From the NCBI GenBank assembly GCA_963762615.1, contig CAVXLG010000014.1, positions 40,088 to 104,087 on the forward strand: a stretch of 64,000 nucleotides of DNA, in the 5' to 3' direction. Numbering within the stretch: position 1 is the stretch's first letter; each line of letters starts with the position of its first letter. A model generated the notes under the pieces. The model saw nothing but the letters and a program-made list of their open reading frames with translations. It was not told the DNA's origin and did no database searches. Made by a program: the position numbers and the translations under genes. Positions 8,245-17,335 of the stretch are shown one piece after another. This DNA is from PALSA-505 sp963762615 (GTDB taxonomy: Bacteria > Actinomycetota > Actinomycetes > Streptosporangiales > Streptosporangiaceae).

Positions 8245-9423
8245 CTACACGGCGGGCTGTTGCTGGGTGGCGCAGTGGATGCCGCCGCCTCCTTCGGCGA
8301 GGTTGTTGATGGTGAGCTGGATGACCTCGCGGTGCGGGTAGAGGCCGCGGACCAGGCAACGGGCGGCCTCGTCAGCCTGCGGGTCGCCGAACGTGGGGAT
8401 CAGCACGGCGCCGTTGCACACGTACCAGTTGACGTAGACGTTGACGAACAACCGGGGGTTCTCGTGCGGCGGGATCGTCTTCGACTCCCGGGAGATCCGG
8501 CAGAGCAGCAGCAGGCCGGCCGCGTCGGTGGAGCGCCGGAGGATCCGCAGTGCCTGCCGCTCGGAGACCGCCCAGGGGCCGCGGGCGTGCGGGTTGGCTG
8601 GCTGGTCAACCACGACCTCGGGCCCGCGGACGAACCTGGCCAGGCCGTCGATGTGATCGTCGGTGATGTCGTGGCCGCGCAGCCCCCGAACCCAGATCAT
8701 CTTCCTGGCGCCGAGGTAGTCGCGGATCTCCGTGGTGAGCCGGGCCTTGGACTGCCCGGGGTTGCGGTTGGGGTTGATGATCGAGCTCTCGGTCGCCATG
8801 ACCGTGCCCTGCCCGTCGACCACCAGCGCGCCGCCTTCGGAGACGAATGGGGCGGTGAACCTGCGGACGCCGAGCAGGCGGAGCACTTCGCGGGCGATTC
8901 GGGCGTCGTGGACATGGGCCTGCTTGTTGCCCCAGCCATTGAAGTTCAGGTCCAGGCCGGCCAGCCCGCCCCGGCCGTTGACCAGGAATACCGGGCCCAT
9001 GTCGCGCATCCACAGGTCGTCGTTGACAAGTTCGACGATCTCCACGCCCGGGCCGCATGCCCGCGCGGCGCCGCGGGCCTGATCGGGGCGGGCGACCATG
9101 GCGACCGGTTCGAACGCGGCGATGGTGCGGGCCACTGCGGCCACGTCGCTGCGGACGCCGGGAAGCATGGCGCCCCAGATGTCGCGGCGGGCCGGCCATG
9201 CCATCCAGGTGCGCTCGTGCGGCGCGTCATCGCCGGGCGCGAACCAGCCCGCGCCGCGCGGGGTTGCGGCCGCGGGCTGGCGGCTGGCCGTCGGCCGGTG
9301 GCCGGCCGGGCGGCCGGTGGCGGCGGCGGGCTCAGCCAGCAACGGCGCGGCGGCTGCGCCGGATGCGGCGGCGGCCAAGCTGGCCAGCACGGCCCGGCGA
9401 GGGACGGGGCGGGCGGGGTTCAT
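8245..9423 (-). CDS. Agmatine deiminase/peptidyl-arginine-deiminase-like enzyme, Tat-exported
   Basis: 392 aa from ATG 9423 (preceded by AAAGGCGGTG). The N-terminus has a twin-arginine signal: PRRAVLASLAAAASGAAAAP. The enzyme domain has the guanidino-modifying pentein features: WFAPGDDAPHERTWMAWPAR, LWMRDMGPVFLVNG (active-site Asp), LNFNGWGNKQ, GHDITDDHIDGLARFV (His/Asp) and the nucleophilic Cys in EGGGGIHCATQQQP at the very C-terminus. The family turns agmatine into N-carbamoylputrescine and ammonia. Export by Tat is unusual for a biosynthetic agmatine deiminase and suggests an extracellular or cell-wall catabolic role. It is divergent from a Tat-type amine oxidase at 9968. Confidence 0.92.
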   Translation of the reverse strand: MNPARPVPRRAVLASLAAAASGAAAAPLLAEPAAATGRPAGHRPTASRQPAAATPRGAGWFAPGDDAPHERTWMAWPARRDIWGAMLPGVRSDVAAVARTIAAFEPVAMVARPDQARGAARACGPGVEIVELVNDDLWMRDMGPVFLVNGRGGLAGLDLNFNGWGNKQAHVHDARIAREVLRLLGVRRFTAPFVSEGGALVVDGQGTVMATESSIINPNRNPGQSKARLTTEIRDYLGARKMIWVRGLRGHDITDDHIDGLARFVRGPEVVVDQPANPHARGPWAVSERQALRILRRSTDAAGLLLLCRISRESKTIPPHENPRLFVNVYVNWYVCNGAVLIPTFGDPQADEAARCLVRGLYPHREVIQLTINNLAEGGGGIHCATQQQPAV

Positions 9424-9967
9424 CGGGCTGGCACCGCCTTTCCTATCGGCATCTGCCGGGTGGATGTAGGGCGGCCCGCCGCCAAATGACAGCCTGCTAC
9501 ACAGGACGCTGACCACCATCTGTGCAGGGGAGGCCCCGTTTAGCCTGGGGAGCGCGTGCTCCTGCACCGGCCCGCCGCCGCGGGGAACGACCATCGCGGT
9601 GGCCAGGTAGCGGTATAGGCAGGGTACCTTGACGCGTGCGGCCCCGGCCATCGCCGAGCCGGTGGCGCCGCAGCGCACGGCCCCAACCCGGCGGCCTCCC
9701 GAAGGTCTCCGCGGCACATCGGGAGTTTCGGTGAGCCGGGCCGCCGGGTACTGGCAGAGCAGGGTCGCCGGGGCATTGCCACTCTTGCCTGCCTCTGCCT
9801 GCGCGGTTAGCGTTGCCGAGGGCGAAGGATGGTGCAGGGAGCCGACGTTGCGAACCTGGGGGCCGTCGGGGGCGGCTGAAGCGATCGGCCGGGTACAGGC
9901 TGTATCTCGTCTGGCCCGGCAGACCGGATGCGGTCTGGACGAAGCGGGGGAGTTGCTCGCGCGGCCG

Positions 9968-11509
9968 ATGACCCGGCGCGCGTTCCTGGGCGTTGCCGGT
10001 GCTAGCGCTGTTGCTGGGCTAGGCATAACCCCCCGCCGCGGTGTATCAGCTCGCGGTGGCCGCGGCTGCCCGCGAGTTGTCATAGTCGGGTCGGGTATCG
10101 CCGGGCTGGGCTGTGCTTACCGGCTGTGGGCCAGGCATGGCATCAAGGCGGAGGTCTACGAGTACAACACGGTGCCCGGCGGCCGGATCAGGACACTGCG
10201 CGGGCACTTCGAAGGCGGGCAGATCGTCGAGGAGCACGCCGAGTTCATCAATCCCGAGCACACGGCGACGCTGGCGCTGGCGAAGAGCTTCGGCCTCAGG
10301 CTCGACAACACTGACAAGTCCCCGCCAGGGACCCATCCCGGCCGCGAAACCATGCGCTTTCACGGGAAGAAATGGCCGCAGGCCGCGCTCAACCGCGACT
10401 GGCACGATTGGGCCTGGAAGCTCTTTCATCATGCTGCTTTTGTGACGGCACCCTGGCCGCAGACATACCGCGCCAGCAACCCCGGTGGCCGCCGCCTTGA
10501 CCACATATCGGTGACCGAGTGGGTTGATACCTATATCCCCGGGGGGGTCGCATCTGACTTCGGGGCCCTGTGCATCGCGGCCACACTTGACGAGTACGGC
10601 GGCTCGGCCGATGAGACATCAGCGCTCAACCTGGTGTATCTCCTTGGCCAGGACGCGAGCACCGCCAGCGGCGCCCAGCCCCACAGAGCGCCGCAGCTGG
10701 GGGGCGGGAACGAGAAGTGGCACATCCACGGCGGGAATGACCAGCTGATCATGGGCCTGCTGGCGCGGCTGCCTGCCGGAGTCCTCCACCTCGGCGAACG
10801 GCTCGTAGCCATCCGGCCACGGGCAGGCGGGTACCGGTGCAGCTTCGAGAGCCCGGGTACCACGCGTGATGTGACGGCCGATCACGTCGTCCTGGCCATG
10901 CCCTTCACGTTGCTCCGGTCGGTTGACCTGAGCCGGGTCCCTATCTCACCGCTGCATGCAAAGGCCATCAACGAGGAGCCGCTGGGCAGCAACTCGAAGT
11001 TCTTCCTGCAGTTCTCCTCGAGGGTGTGGAACGCAGACGGCGCGACCGGGAACTGCTTCGACGATGGCGTCGTGCAGGGTGGCTGGGACGCGACGTCTTA
11101 CCAGCCAGGCAAGGCGGGTATCCTCGCCGCGCTGCCCGGCGGTGAGAACGCACTGCAGTGGGGACGGCGGTACGGCTTGACGGCCTATTCCGGCAAACCG
11201 CCCGAGGCCATGACCGACGCTTACCTGCAAGGCTTTAACGTACTGTTCCCGCACGTCTCCCGGGCGTTCAACGGGCGCTCGTACTTCGTGTGGTCACCAG
11301 GTGACCCGCATATCCTTGGCGCTTACTCCTACCTGGCCGTCGGCCAGTACACGGCGTTCAACGGCATCCAGGGCAAGCGAGAGGGCAACCTGCACTTCGC
11401 CGGCGAGCAGACATCCCTGAACTTCCAGGGCTACATCGAAGGAGCGCTGCGCAGCGGCTACCGTTGCGCAGCCGAAGTAGGCGCTGGCGGCTACCCACCC
11501 CAGCGGTAG
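9968..11509 (+). CDS. Flavin monoamine oxidase-like enzyme, Tat-exported
   Basis: 513 aa from ATG 9968. The frame is open to 9629, and related proteins often carry a short leader such as SRLARQTGCGLDEAGELLAR before the signal, so a longer start is possible. MTRRAFLGVAGASAVAGLGI is a twin-arginine signal. The FAD-binding Rossmann motif is RVVIVGSGIAGLGCAYRLW, followed by YNTVPGGRIRTLRGHFEGG. The C-terminal FAD contact is NLHFAGEQTSLNFQGYIEGA with LRSGYRCA. The family oxidises primary or polyamines to aldehyde, ammonia and hydrogen peroxide. Its divergent partner acts on agmatine-type compounds, so a joint role in polyamine breakdown outside the cytoplasm is an inference. Confidence 0.9.
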   Translation: MTRRAFLGVAGASAVAGLGITPRRGVSARGGRGCPRVVIVGSGIAGLGCAYRLWARHGIKAEVYEYNTVPGGRIRTLRGHFEGGQIVEEHAEFINPEHTATLALAKSFGLRLDNTDKSPPGTHPGRETMRFHGKKWPQAALNRDWHDWAWKLFHHAAFVTAPWPQTYRASNPGGRRLDHISVTEWVDTYIPGGVASDFGALCIAATLDEYGGSADETSALNLVYLLGQDASTASGAQPHRAPQLGGGNEKWHIHGGNDQLIMGLLARLPAGVLHLGERLVAIRPRAGGYRCSFESPGTTRDVTADHVVLAMPFTLLRSVDLSRVPISPLHAKAINEEPLGSNSKFFLQFSSRVWNADGATGNCFDDGVVQGGWDATSYQPGKAGILAALPGGENALQWGRRYGLTAYSGKPPEAMTDAYLQGFNVLFPHVSRAFNGRSYFVWSPGDPHILGAYSYLAVGQYTAFNGIQGKREGNLHFAGEQTSLNFQGYIEGALRSGYRCAAEVGAGGYPPQR

Positions 11510-11605
11510 CCGCCACACCATACGAGCACCGCTTCACATAGGCGCACCACGGAGGCGTCACCCGCGCGTCGCCAGCAATCCGGCCTGCACGCTATCCCCC
11601 CGGTG

Positions 11606-11677
11606 CAGATTATCCCGATCTGCATCGCGGGCTCCGACGCCGTTAGGAAACCGACCATACCGGCGGCTCGGCGAGCG
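11606..11677 (+). repeat. CAGAAC two-box dispersed repeat, copy at 11.6 kb
   Basis: The 5' box CAGATTATCCCGATCTG is a hairpin with changed but still pairing arms. The 3' box is ACCATACCGGCGGCTCGGCG. It lies about 97 bp after the amine oxidase stop. The rest of 11510-11889 holds no recognisable gene. Confidence 0.5.
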
Positions 11678-11889
11678 TTCTCACTGACCACTTCTGCCAC
11701 TCAGCGTGATGCTGTCGATCGACATACCCTAGGCCAACCTCGGACAGGCTCCGTAAGAGCCATCTGCCGGAGGTCACCGTCGGTGGCTGGCCGAGGTGCT
11801 TGTCGATCTAGCACCACGGCCGCCTGGCGGCTACATCATGCCTGACCTGGCGCGCTTTACGCGGCAATAGCGGATGGTTGCCGCGGATG

Positions 11890-12345
11890 GCCAGGGGTGG
11901 CCGGGTGCTCGGGGCCGGACACCCGTTCACGGATGGGCAGCAGCGCGCCGATGGTCAGCGCCCGGCCGCATCCCCGCGTCCGCGGTCCAGCCGGCGAGGC
12001 CGTGGCGGTCGGTCAAGGTGGCCGGGTGCTCGGGGCCCAGCACCCGCTCCTCGATGGCAGCAGCGCCGCGAGCTGGTCGCGGGCCCCGGCCGCATCCCCG
12101 GCATGCCCGGGGAAACCGGCGAGGTAGGCGCGGGTGATCAAGGTTTTCCGGATGCTCGGAGCCCAGCACCCGCTCGCGGCTGGGCAGCAGCGCGGCGAGC
12201 TGGTCGCGGGCGCCGGCCGCATCCCCCGCCTTGCCGGTGTGGATGGCGAGGTTGGCGCTGGCGGTCAGGGTGGCCGGGTGCTCGGAGCCCAACCCGCTCC
12301 TGGATGGGCAGCAGCGCGGCGTACTGGTGGCCGCCGGAATAAACT
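11890..12345 (-). pseudogene. Tetratricopeptide-repeat (TPR_10/12) gene remnant
   Basis: Minus-strand frames contain several copies of the actinobacterial TPR unit. The best are LGSEHPATLTASANLAIHTG, KAGDAAGARDQLAALLPSRE and RVLGSEHPENL; then, in another frame, ERVLGPEHPATLT. The copies are out of frame with each other and lack both ends. Such repeats form the C-terminus of NB-ARC/STAND regulators. Here only a decayed block of three to four repeats remains. Confidence 0.7.
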
Positions 12346-12354
12346 CGTGAGGCT

Positions 12355-12397
12355 CCTCATTATGAGGGGTAAGAACGTGAATCCGCTCATGATGAGG
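12355..12397. promoter_or_regulatory. Two MarR-type operator palindromes, centres 30 bp apart
   Basis: CCTCATTATGAGG (12355-12367) and GCTCATGATGAGG (12385-12397) share the palindrome CTCATnATGAG. Their centres, 12361 and 12391, are exactly 30 bp apart, about three helical turns, so dimers would bind on one face. They end 35 bp before the MarR start and are the likely autoregulatory site for the regulator-exporter pair. Confidence 0.75.
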
Positions 12398-12431
12398 CGG
12401 GTCAGCGTCTGTGTACGCCGGAAGGGCAGTC

Positions 12432-12899
12432 ATGATCACGCCTGAGCAGGTAGGCGAGCGGTACCTCGCGGTCCATCACCGGATGTTCCGCGCCGTCAAT
12501 GATCAGATGAGCGAATGCGGCCTGTCCATGGCCCGGACCAAGGTGCTGATGCGGCTCCGCGAGCAGGGACCCACCCGGCAGAGCGTGCTGGCCGCCGACT
12601 TCGGGCTGTCCCCGCACTCCATCACCGACATCGTCAACGCGCTGGAGCGCCTGGGCCTGGCCGAGCGCCGGCCGGACGCCACCGACCGCCGGGCCAAGCT
12701 CGTCGCCATCACCAACGCGGGCGAGAGCTCCCTGGGCGTGGCGTCGGCCGCCCGCGAGCGGCTGCTCAGGCAGATCTTTGGCGCCCTGGGCCAGGAGGAC
12801 CGGGCGACCTTGCTCCGCTTGCTCGACGTCCTCGACGACGCGACCCGGCCGCTGATCACCTCGCCGGCCGCGCCCGGCACACCCATGGTCCCGGCATGA
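12432..12899 (+). CDS. MarR-family transcriptional regulator
   Basis: 155 aa from ATG 12432 (GGAAGGGCAGTC before it). The winged helix covers about residues 30-100: MARTKVLMRLREQGPTRQSV, LAADFGLSPHSITDIVNALE, then the wing LAERRPDATDRRAKLVAITN, which holds the conserved D-R-R. C-terminal helices (REQIFGALGQEDRATLL-like segment) form the dimer interface. Two operator palindromes lie directly upstream and a DHA2 exporter directly downstream (68 bp), the standard layout of a repressor that controls its own drug-efflux operon. Confidence 0.93.
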   Translation: MITPEQVGERYLAVHHRMFRAVNDQMSECGLSMARTKVLMRLREQGPTRQSVLAADFGLSPHSITDIVNALERLGLAERRPDATDRRAKLVAITNAGESSLGVASAARERLLRQIFGALGQEDRATLLRLLDVLDDATRPLITSPAAPGTPMVPA

Positions 12900-12967
12900 T
12901 CGCCGGGATCGGCACGACCCGCGCCACCCAGACCAGTCACGCTTCTCACCCGGGGGTATAGCCCGTC

Positions 12968-14524
12968 ATGTCATCCGTGTCCTCTGCCGCAGGCGGCCAC
13001 CGCCCCGCAGCCAGCGACCACCGCTGGCTCATCCTGGTGATCGTGGCTGTCGCCCAGCTCATGGTGGTGCTGGACGCCACCGTCGTGAACATCGCCCTGC
13101 CGTCTGCCCAGCACGCGCTGGGGTTTCCCAACAGCGACCGGCAGTGGGTGGTGACCGCTTACGCCCTGGCGTTCGGCAGCTTGCTGCTGGTCGGCGGCCG
13201 GCTCGGCGACATGTTCAGCCGCAAGCGGGTGTTCATCACCGGCCTGGCCGGGTTCGCCCTCGCCTCGGCACTGGGCGGCGCTGCCGTCTCGTTCGAGATG
13301 CTCGTGATCGCCCGGACGCTGCAGGGCGCGTTCGGCGCCATTCTCGCGCCCGCCGCCCTGGGCACCCTGGTCAGCACGTTCCGTGAGCCGCGCGAGCGTG
13401 GCCGGGCGTTCGGCGTCTTCGGGTCGGTCGCCGTCGGCGGCGGCGCGGTGGGCCTGATCCTCGGCGGCGTCCTCACCGAGTATTTCTCCTGGCGCTGGTG
13501 CCTGTATGTCAACCTGATCTTCGCCGCGATCGCGATCGCCGGCGCCCTGGCCTACATGCGCAGCATCCGGCCGGACAGCCGCCCGCGGATGGACTGGGCG
13601 GGAGCCGTGCTCGCCTCGGCCGGGCTGTTCCTCATCGTCTTCGGGTTCTCGCACGCGGAAGTGGCGGGCTGGACCGCGGCCCTGACCATCGGCTCGCTCG
13701 TCGCGGGCGTGATCCTGCTCGCGGCGTTCGCGTTCGCCGAGAGCAGGGTCAGCCACCCCCTGCTCCCGCTGCGGGTGATCCTGAACCGGGCCAGGGGCGG
13801 CTCCTACGTCGCGGTCGGGCTGACCGGGATCGCGATCTTCGGCGTGTTCCTGTTCCTCACCTACTACCTCCAGGAGGTCAAGGGCTACAGCCCGGTGGCC
13901 AGCGGGCTGGCCTTCCTGCCGATGATCGCCTGCATCCTGCTCAGCTCGAACACCTCCAGCATCGTGCTGCTGCCCCGGCTCGGGCCGCGGACGCTGATCG
14001 CTGTCGGCATGCTGATCGGCGGCGGCGGAATGGCCTACCTCACCCAGCTCACCGTGACCTCCAGCTACGCGGGCAGCGTCCTGCCGGCGCTGCTGGCCAT
14101 GGGCCTCGGCTTCGGCATGATCTTCTCGCCTGCCATCAACACCGCCACCTCCGGGGTGGCCCGGCAGGACTCGGGTGTGGCCTCGGCGCTGGTCAACACG
14201 ATGCAGCAGGTCGGCGGGTCGATCGGCACCGCAGCGCTGAGCACAGTGGCGCTGACGGCGACGGCAACCTACCTGGCCGCGCACCGCGCGGGCCCGCTGG
14301 CGCCGGCCACCGCCGCGGTGCACGGCTACACCATGGCGTTCACGGTGTCGGCGGCGCTGCTCGGCCTCGGCGCGCTGCTGACGGCCCTGCTGGTGCCGTC
14401 CAAGAGCCGACTGGAGGAGCTCAGGAACGCGGCTCCGGTTGCTGCCGATGTCGCTCCGGCGCGCAGCCCGGCCCTGGCGGACGCCATGAGCACCCAGTCA
14501 GCCGACCCGTCCCGGCCATCGTGA
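12968..14524 (+). CDS. DHA2-family (EmrB/QacA-type) MFS drug exporter
   Basis: 518 aa with about 14 hydrophobic segments, the size and layout of H+-antiporters of the DHA2 group. Signature motifs: motif D1/antiporter start LMVVLDATVVNIALPS in helix 1; motif A GRLGDMFSRKRVFITG between helices 2 and 3; RTLQGAFGAILAPAALGTL; motif C-like GSVAVGGGAVGLILGGVLTE; and the second-half GMIFSPAINTATSGV. It acts in the cytoplasmic membrane and expels lipophilic drugs or metabolites; the substrate is unknown. It is in an operon with the MarR gene 68 bp upstream and so is probably induced by the ligand of that regulator. Confidence 0.94.
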   Translation: MSSVSSAAGGHRPAASDHRWLILVIVAVAQLMVVLDATVVNIALPSAQHALGFPNSDRQWVVTAYALAFGSLLLVGGRLGDMFSRKRVFITGLAGFALASALGGAAVSFEMLVIARTLQGAFGAILAPAALGTLVSTFREPRERGRAFGVFGSVAVGGGAVGLILGGVLTEYFSWRWCLYVNLIFAAIAIAGALAYMRSIRPDSRPRMDWAGAVLASAGLFLIVFGFSHAEVAGWTAALTIGSLVAGVILLAAFAFAESRVSHPLLPLRVILNRARGGSYVAVGLTGIAIFGVFLFLTYYLQEVKGYSPVASGLAFLPMIACILLSSNTSSIVLLPRLGPRTLIAVGMLIGGGGMAYLTQLTVTSSYAGSVLPALLAMGLGFGMIFSPAINTATSGVARQDSGVASALVNTMQQVGGSIGTAALSTVALTATATYLAAHRAGPLAPATAAVHGYTMAFTVSAALLGLGALLTALLVPSKSRLEELRNAAPVAADVAPARSPALADAMSTQSADPSRPS

Positions 14525-14747
14525 GCTGATGGCCGAGCGGTGCGCGGGGCAACGGTTCGGCGCAGGCGCAGAAGAAACCGGGACGGTCTCCGGCACATGC
14601 CGACGGCCGTCCCGGCGGCTTACCCGGCCACGAGTGCTTCCCCAGAAGCGCCGCCTGCTCATCACGATGCGGCAAGCCGGAACGCCGCCAGGCGCAGCGC
14701 CATGTACAGGTCGTCGCGCTGCGGGCTGGTCTTGAGGTTGACTCCGG

Positions 14748-14945
14748 CCGCATCCCCCCGCTACCCCGGGTCCAGAAGGCGAGGTGGCTGCGGGTGGCCA
14801 GAGTGTTCAGGTGCTCGGGTCCCATGATCTGCCAATTCAGTTCGCCTCGGGATCCGCTTCCTTGGTCCAGTAGGCGAGATTGTTTCGGCAATCCTGGTGT
14901 CTGGGGTGCTCCGGGCCCGGGATCCGCTGAATCCCGGACGGATAC
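14748..14945 (-). pseudogene. Second TPR-repeat remnant
   Basis: The minus strand encodes IMGPEHLNTLATRSHLAFW followed by out-of-frame copies of the same unit. It resembles the block at 11890-12345. Only two to three degenerate repeats remain, with no start or domain context. Confidence 0.55.
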
Positions 14946-15168
14946 AGGGGCCTGGCCGCTGATGCTGGCTAACTTAGTGGTCGTCAACCGATCAGATCGG
15001 CGTGTAGGGAGCGCCCTCTGCTGTGGCGGTATTGCGAGGTGCCGGGGTCAACCCGTCGATGCGTTGATTGGCTGAAAGCATGTGCAATCCCGCCCGCGGT
15101 CGACTTGGAGAGCCTCCGAGGTTACTCTGCGTCACCAAATGCCACCGGCATCGACGCGGGATATCGCT

Positions 15169-15197
15169 GTCGTGGCCCGGCCCTGCCGGGCCACGAC
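15169..15197 (-). terminator. Strong hairpin terminator 3' of the tRNA fragment
   Basis: GTCGTGGCCCGGC (15169-15181) pairs perfectly over 13 bp with GCCGGGCCACGAC (15185-15197) around a 3-nt loop. There is no long T-run. It sits 34 nt beyond the 3' end of the tRNA-Thr fragment on the minus strand, where a tRNA terminator would be. Confidence 0.7.
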
Positions 15198-15230
15198 ATC
15201 TGAACACACTAACGAAAACAGTTTCTGACC

Positions 15231-15274
15231 TGAGCCGCCTATCGGAATCGAACCGATGACCTACGCATTACGAG
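15231..15274 (-). tRNA. tRNA-Thr(CGT) 3' half only: probable att-site scar
   Basis: Read on the minus strand, the segment starts exactly in the anticodon loop (CTCGTAA, anticodon CGT) and continues through the 3' anticodon stem and variable loop (TGCGTAGGTC). The T-arm follows (ATCGG-TTCGATT-CCGAT, 5-bp stem) and then the acceptor strand (AGGCGGCT). Upstream of the anticodon loop there is no matching D-arm and no GCCGCCT acceptor strand. The break at the anticodon loop is the classic crossover zone for tyrosine integrases that use tRNA genes. It cannot be a functional tRNA. Confidence 0.8.
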
Positions 15275-15401
15275 AAGCCCGGCATACCGCCCTGGCCGTG
15301 CTACCTGCACTGATAACAGCACTCGCGTCCCGGAACGCTCTGTCCGCTCAGAGTGCCCGGATTCCCGGGCCACGACCCGGGCCACGGCTGGCCAGCCCTC
15401 C

Positions 15402-15418
15402 AGTAACAGAGTGTTACT
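15402..15418. promoter_or_regulatory. Perfect palindrome, operator-like
   Basis: AGTAACA-GAG-TGTTACT is a perfect 7-bp inverted repeat with a 3-nt centre, typical of TetR-like operators. No regulator gene adjoins it, and the flanking sequence between 15275 and 15877 shows no convincing gene. Confidence 0.4.
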
Positions 15419-15877
15419 AACGTGACCGGTAGCATCTAACACAAGGCCGCCAGTGAGCCGTCCGGTTGGGCCGCGCGAGCACGCACCATGAATGGCATCT
15501 GCGCTCAGGTTGCCAGCCGGCGGCTCAGGGGACCGTCGCGATCCGGAACAGCCTCCAGACCCCGGCGGTAGCGCGCTCGCCCTCCGGGCCATGGTCGGCC
15601 CGCTATGGCCAGGACCGGCAGCGTCCGTTACGGCCAGCACGCAGCGACGCGCCAGCGCAGTGTGTGTGCCGGCCGAGGGCCTGGCCGCCGGCATGGGCTG
15701 CGTTGAGTGCTGGCTCTGCGGAGCGCTCAGGTAGAACGCCTGCGGATTAGGAGTCACAACCGACACCGAACAGTGGGTCGGACAGGCACTAGCCTGAACT
15801 GCCGTATGCCCCGTCCCGTCAGTGCGGTCAGCCTCAATCCGGCGGACCAGACCAGGGGCCGCGATCTGGGGATAGAG

Positions 15878-16849
15878 ATGGCCACTGAGCTACGGAACAT
15901 GATTAGCCGGCAGGGGGAGGTCCTCAGGCAGGTTGCCCGCGCCGATCTCAGCGGCCACGCCGCCCTCCTGCGCCGAGCGTCGAGCGTGCACGTGGTCGGC
16001 ACCGGCACGAGCCTGCACGCAGCCGAGCTGGCCGTGGCCCTGTTCGAGCCCCTCGGCGTCGATGCCAGGAGCGCGGCCGCGTCGCATGCCGCCCGGTGGA
16101 GCCGGCCGCCCCGGCCGGGGGACGCCGTCATCGTCATCAGCCACACCGGCGAGACCGCATACGCTCGCCGTGTCCGCCAGCAGGCGCTCGACGCACAGAT
16201 CCCGGTGGTGTCGATCACCGGGCCCGGCGCCGGATGGCCCGAGGCCATCGTCACGCCGGTGCGCGAACGCTCGGAGACCTACACGGTCAGCTACACCGCT
16301 GCGCTGGCCGTCCTGGCGCTGCTCGCCCATGACCTCGGAGCCTCCGGCACCGGGCCCGACGCCCTCGACGCGGTCGCGCGCCGAGTAGACGCCATCATCG
16401 ACGACCCGGGCATCGGCCACCTCCGCCCGCCGGAGCGAGCGATGGCGCTCGTCGGCGCGGGGCCATGGCATGTCACCGCCAGGGAGGCCGCGCTAAAGCT
16501 GCGCGAAGCAGGCCATCTGCTGTGTGAGGGCTTCGACGCCGAACGGCTACTGCACGGCGCCGCCGTCCCATACCGACGGGGAGATTTGCTCGTCGCCCTG
16601 CAGCCTAGTGCCGACCCCGACGGACTCGTGGCAGCGGTGACCGCTGCCGCCGCGGACCAGGGGATCGAGGTTGCCACCGTCGAAGAGGCCGAGATTCCAG
16701 CCTCCCCGGTACTCGCCCAGATCCCCCTCACCGTCCGCCTGCAGCTGCTCACGGCCCACTTCGCCGACCTGCTTGGAACCAACCCAGACGTCGCCATCGC
16801 GGGCAGCTGGGCAGACGATCGTCTCTGGAAGGCCGGTGCCCCCGCCTGA
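15878..16849 (+). CDS. SIS-domain protein (GlmS isomerase-domain-like)
   Basis: 323 aa from ATG 15878 (an earlier in-frame ATG at 15806 would add 24 residues). Two SIS domains as in the isomerase half of glucosamine-6-phosphate synthase. Domain 1 has VHVVGTGTSLHAAELAVALF and VIVISHTGETAYARRVRQQA, the Ser/Thr-rich phosphosugar loop. Domain 2 has MALVGAGPWHVTAREAALKL, KLREAGHLLCEGFDAERLLHG (E and H positions of the isomerase) and LVALQPSADPDG. There is no glutaminase domain, so it is a phosphosugar deaminase/isomerase or binding protein, not a full GlmS. Isolated, with no partner genes beside it. Confidence 0.88.
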   Translation: MATELRNMISRQGEVLRQVARADLSGHAALLRRASSVHVVGTGTSLHAAELAVALFEPLGVDARSAAASHAARWSRPPRPGDAVIVISHTGETAYARRVRQQALDAQIPVVSITGPGAGWPEAIVTPVRERSETYTVSYTAALAVLALLAHDLGASGTGPDALDAVARRVDAIIDDPGIGHLRPPERAMALVGAGPWHVTAREAALKLREAGHLLCEGFDAERLLHGAAVPYRRGDLLVALQPSADPDGLVAAVTAAAADQGIEVATVEEAEIPASPVLAQIPLTVRLQLLTAHFADLLGTNPDVAIAGSWADDRLWKAGAPA

Positions 16850-17224
16850 CCGGCCGGCCCGGCTACTTGGCAGCTCCAGAAATCTCGGCCATCCTGGGCA
16901 CGGCCCAGCCGAGAGAACCTGGGGAGCGGTTACTGGACCTTCTTGCAGTCGGGGCCTGGACATGCTGTTTGTGCAGCTGGGCCGGGCAAGCCGGGTGTGC
17001 ATGGCCTGTACGGCGCGGGCAAGGCGATATGGTCCCAGTGGCGTATCACCGTCGGTTCGGCATGCCCGCCCGGCAGCTGCCTTCCTTCCTGGGGGCGGTG
17101 CAGCCGCGGTCTGGGCAGCCTCCGGCTACGGTCATCCCTTCGGGTTTCCGGCAGGCAGTGGTGTTAGCCATCGAGCGCCAGCCCGCTGCTGGTCAAAGCT
17201 GGCATCCAGGATTAGCAGTGGGCG

Positions 17225-17335
17225 CCACATGCCGACGTTCCGTCGATGCGCTCGCGCAGGAGGTCAAGGTGGCCGCAATGCCGGGCGGTCTGCCCAACCA
17301 TGTGCGCCAGCGCGAATCGCCGCCTGAGGCCGTCA
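17225..17335 (-). pseudogene. DinB/DUF664 C-terminal remnant
   Basis: The minus strand encodes RRRFALAHMVGQTARHCGHL followed by DLLRERIDG, the last two helices of a DUF664 protein (compare WIVTHMIEEYARHNGHADLL at 7.7 kb). No N-terminal part is found. The rest of 16850-17460 shows no gene. Confidence 0.6.

Noticed and set aside
11890..12345. Tandem DNA repeats with a CRISPR-like look
   Set aside because: The periodicity comes from degenerate TPR codons. Units differ, spacers are not unique, and no cas genes are present. No CRISPR array was found anywhere in the window.
12971..14323. Minus-strand open frame of 450 codons opposite the MFS exporter
   Set aside because: The composition is Arg/Gly/Gln-rich without hydrophobic or domain signal. 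The plus strand encodes a full 14-helix transporter.
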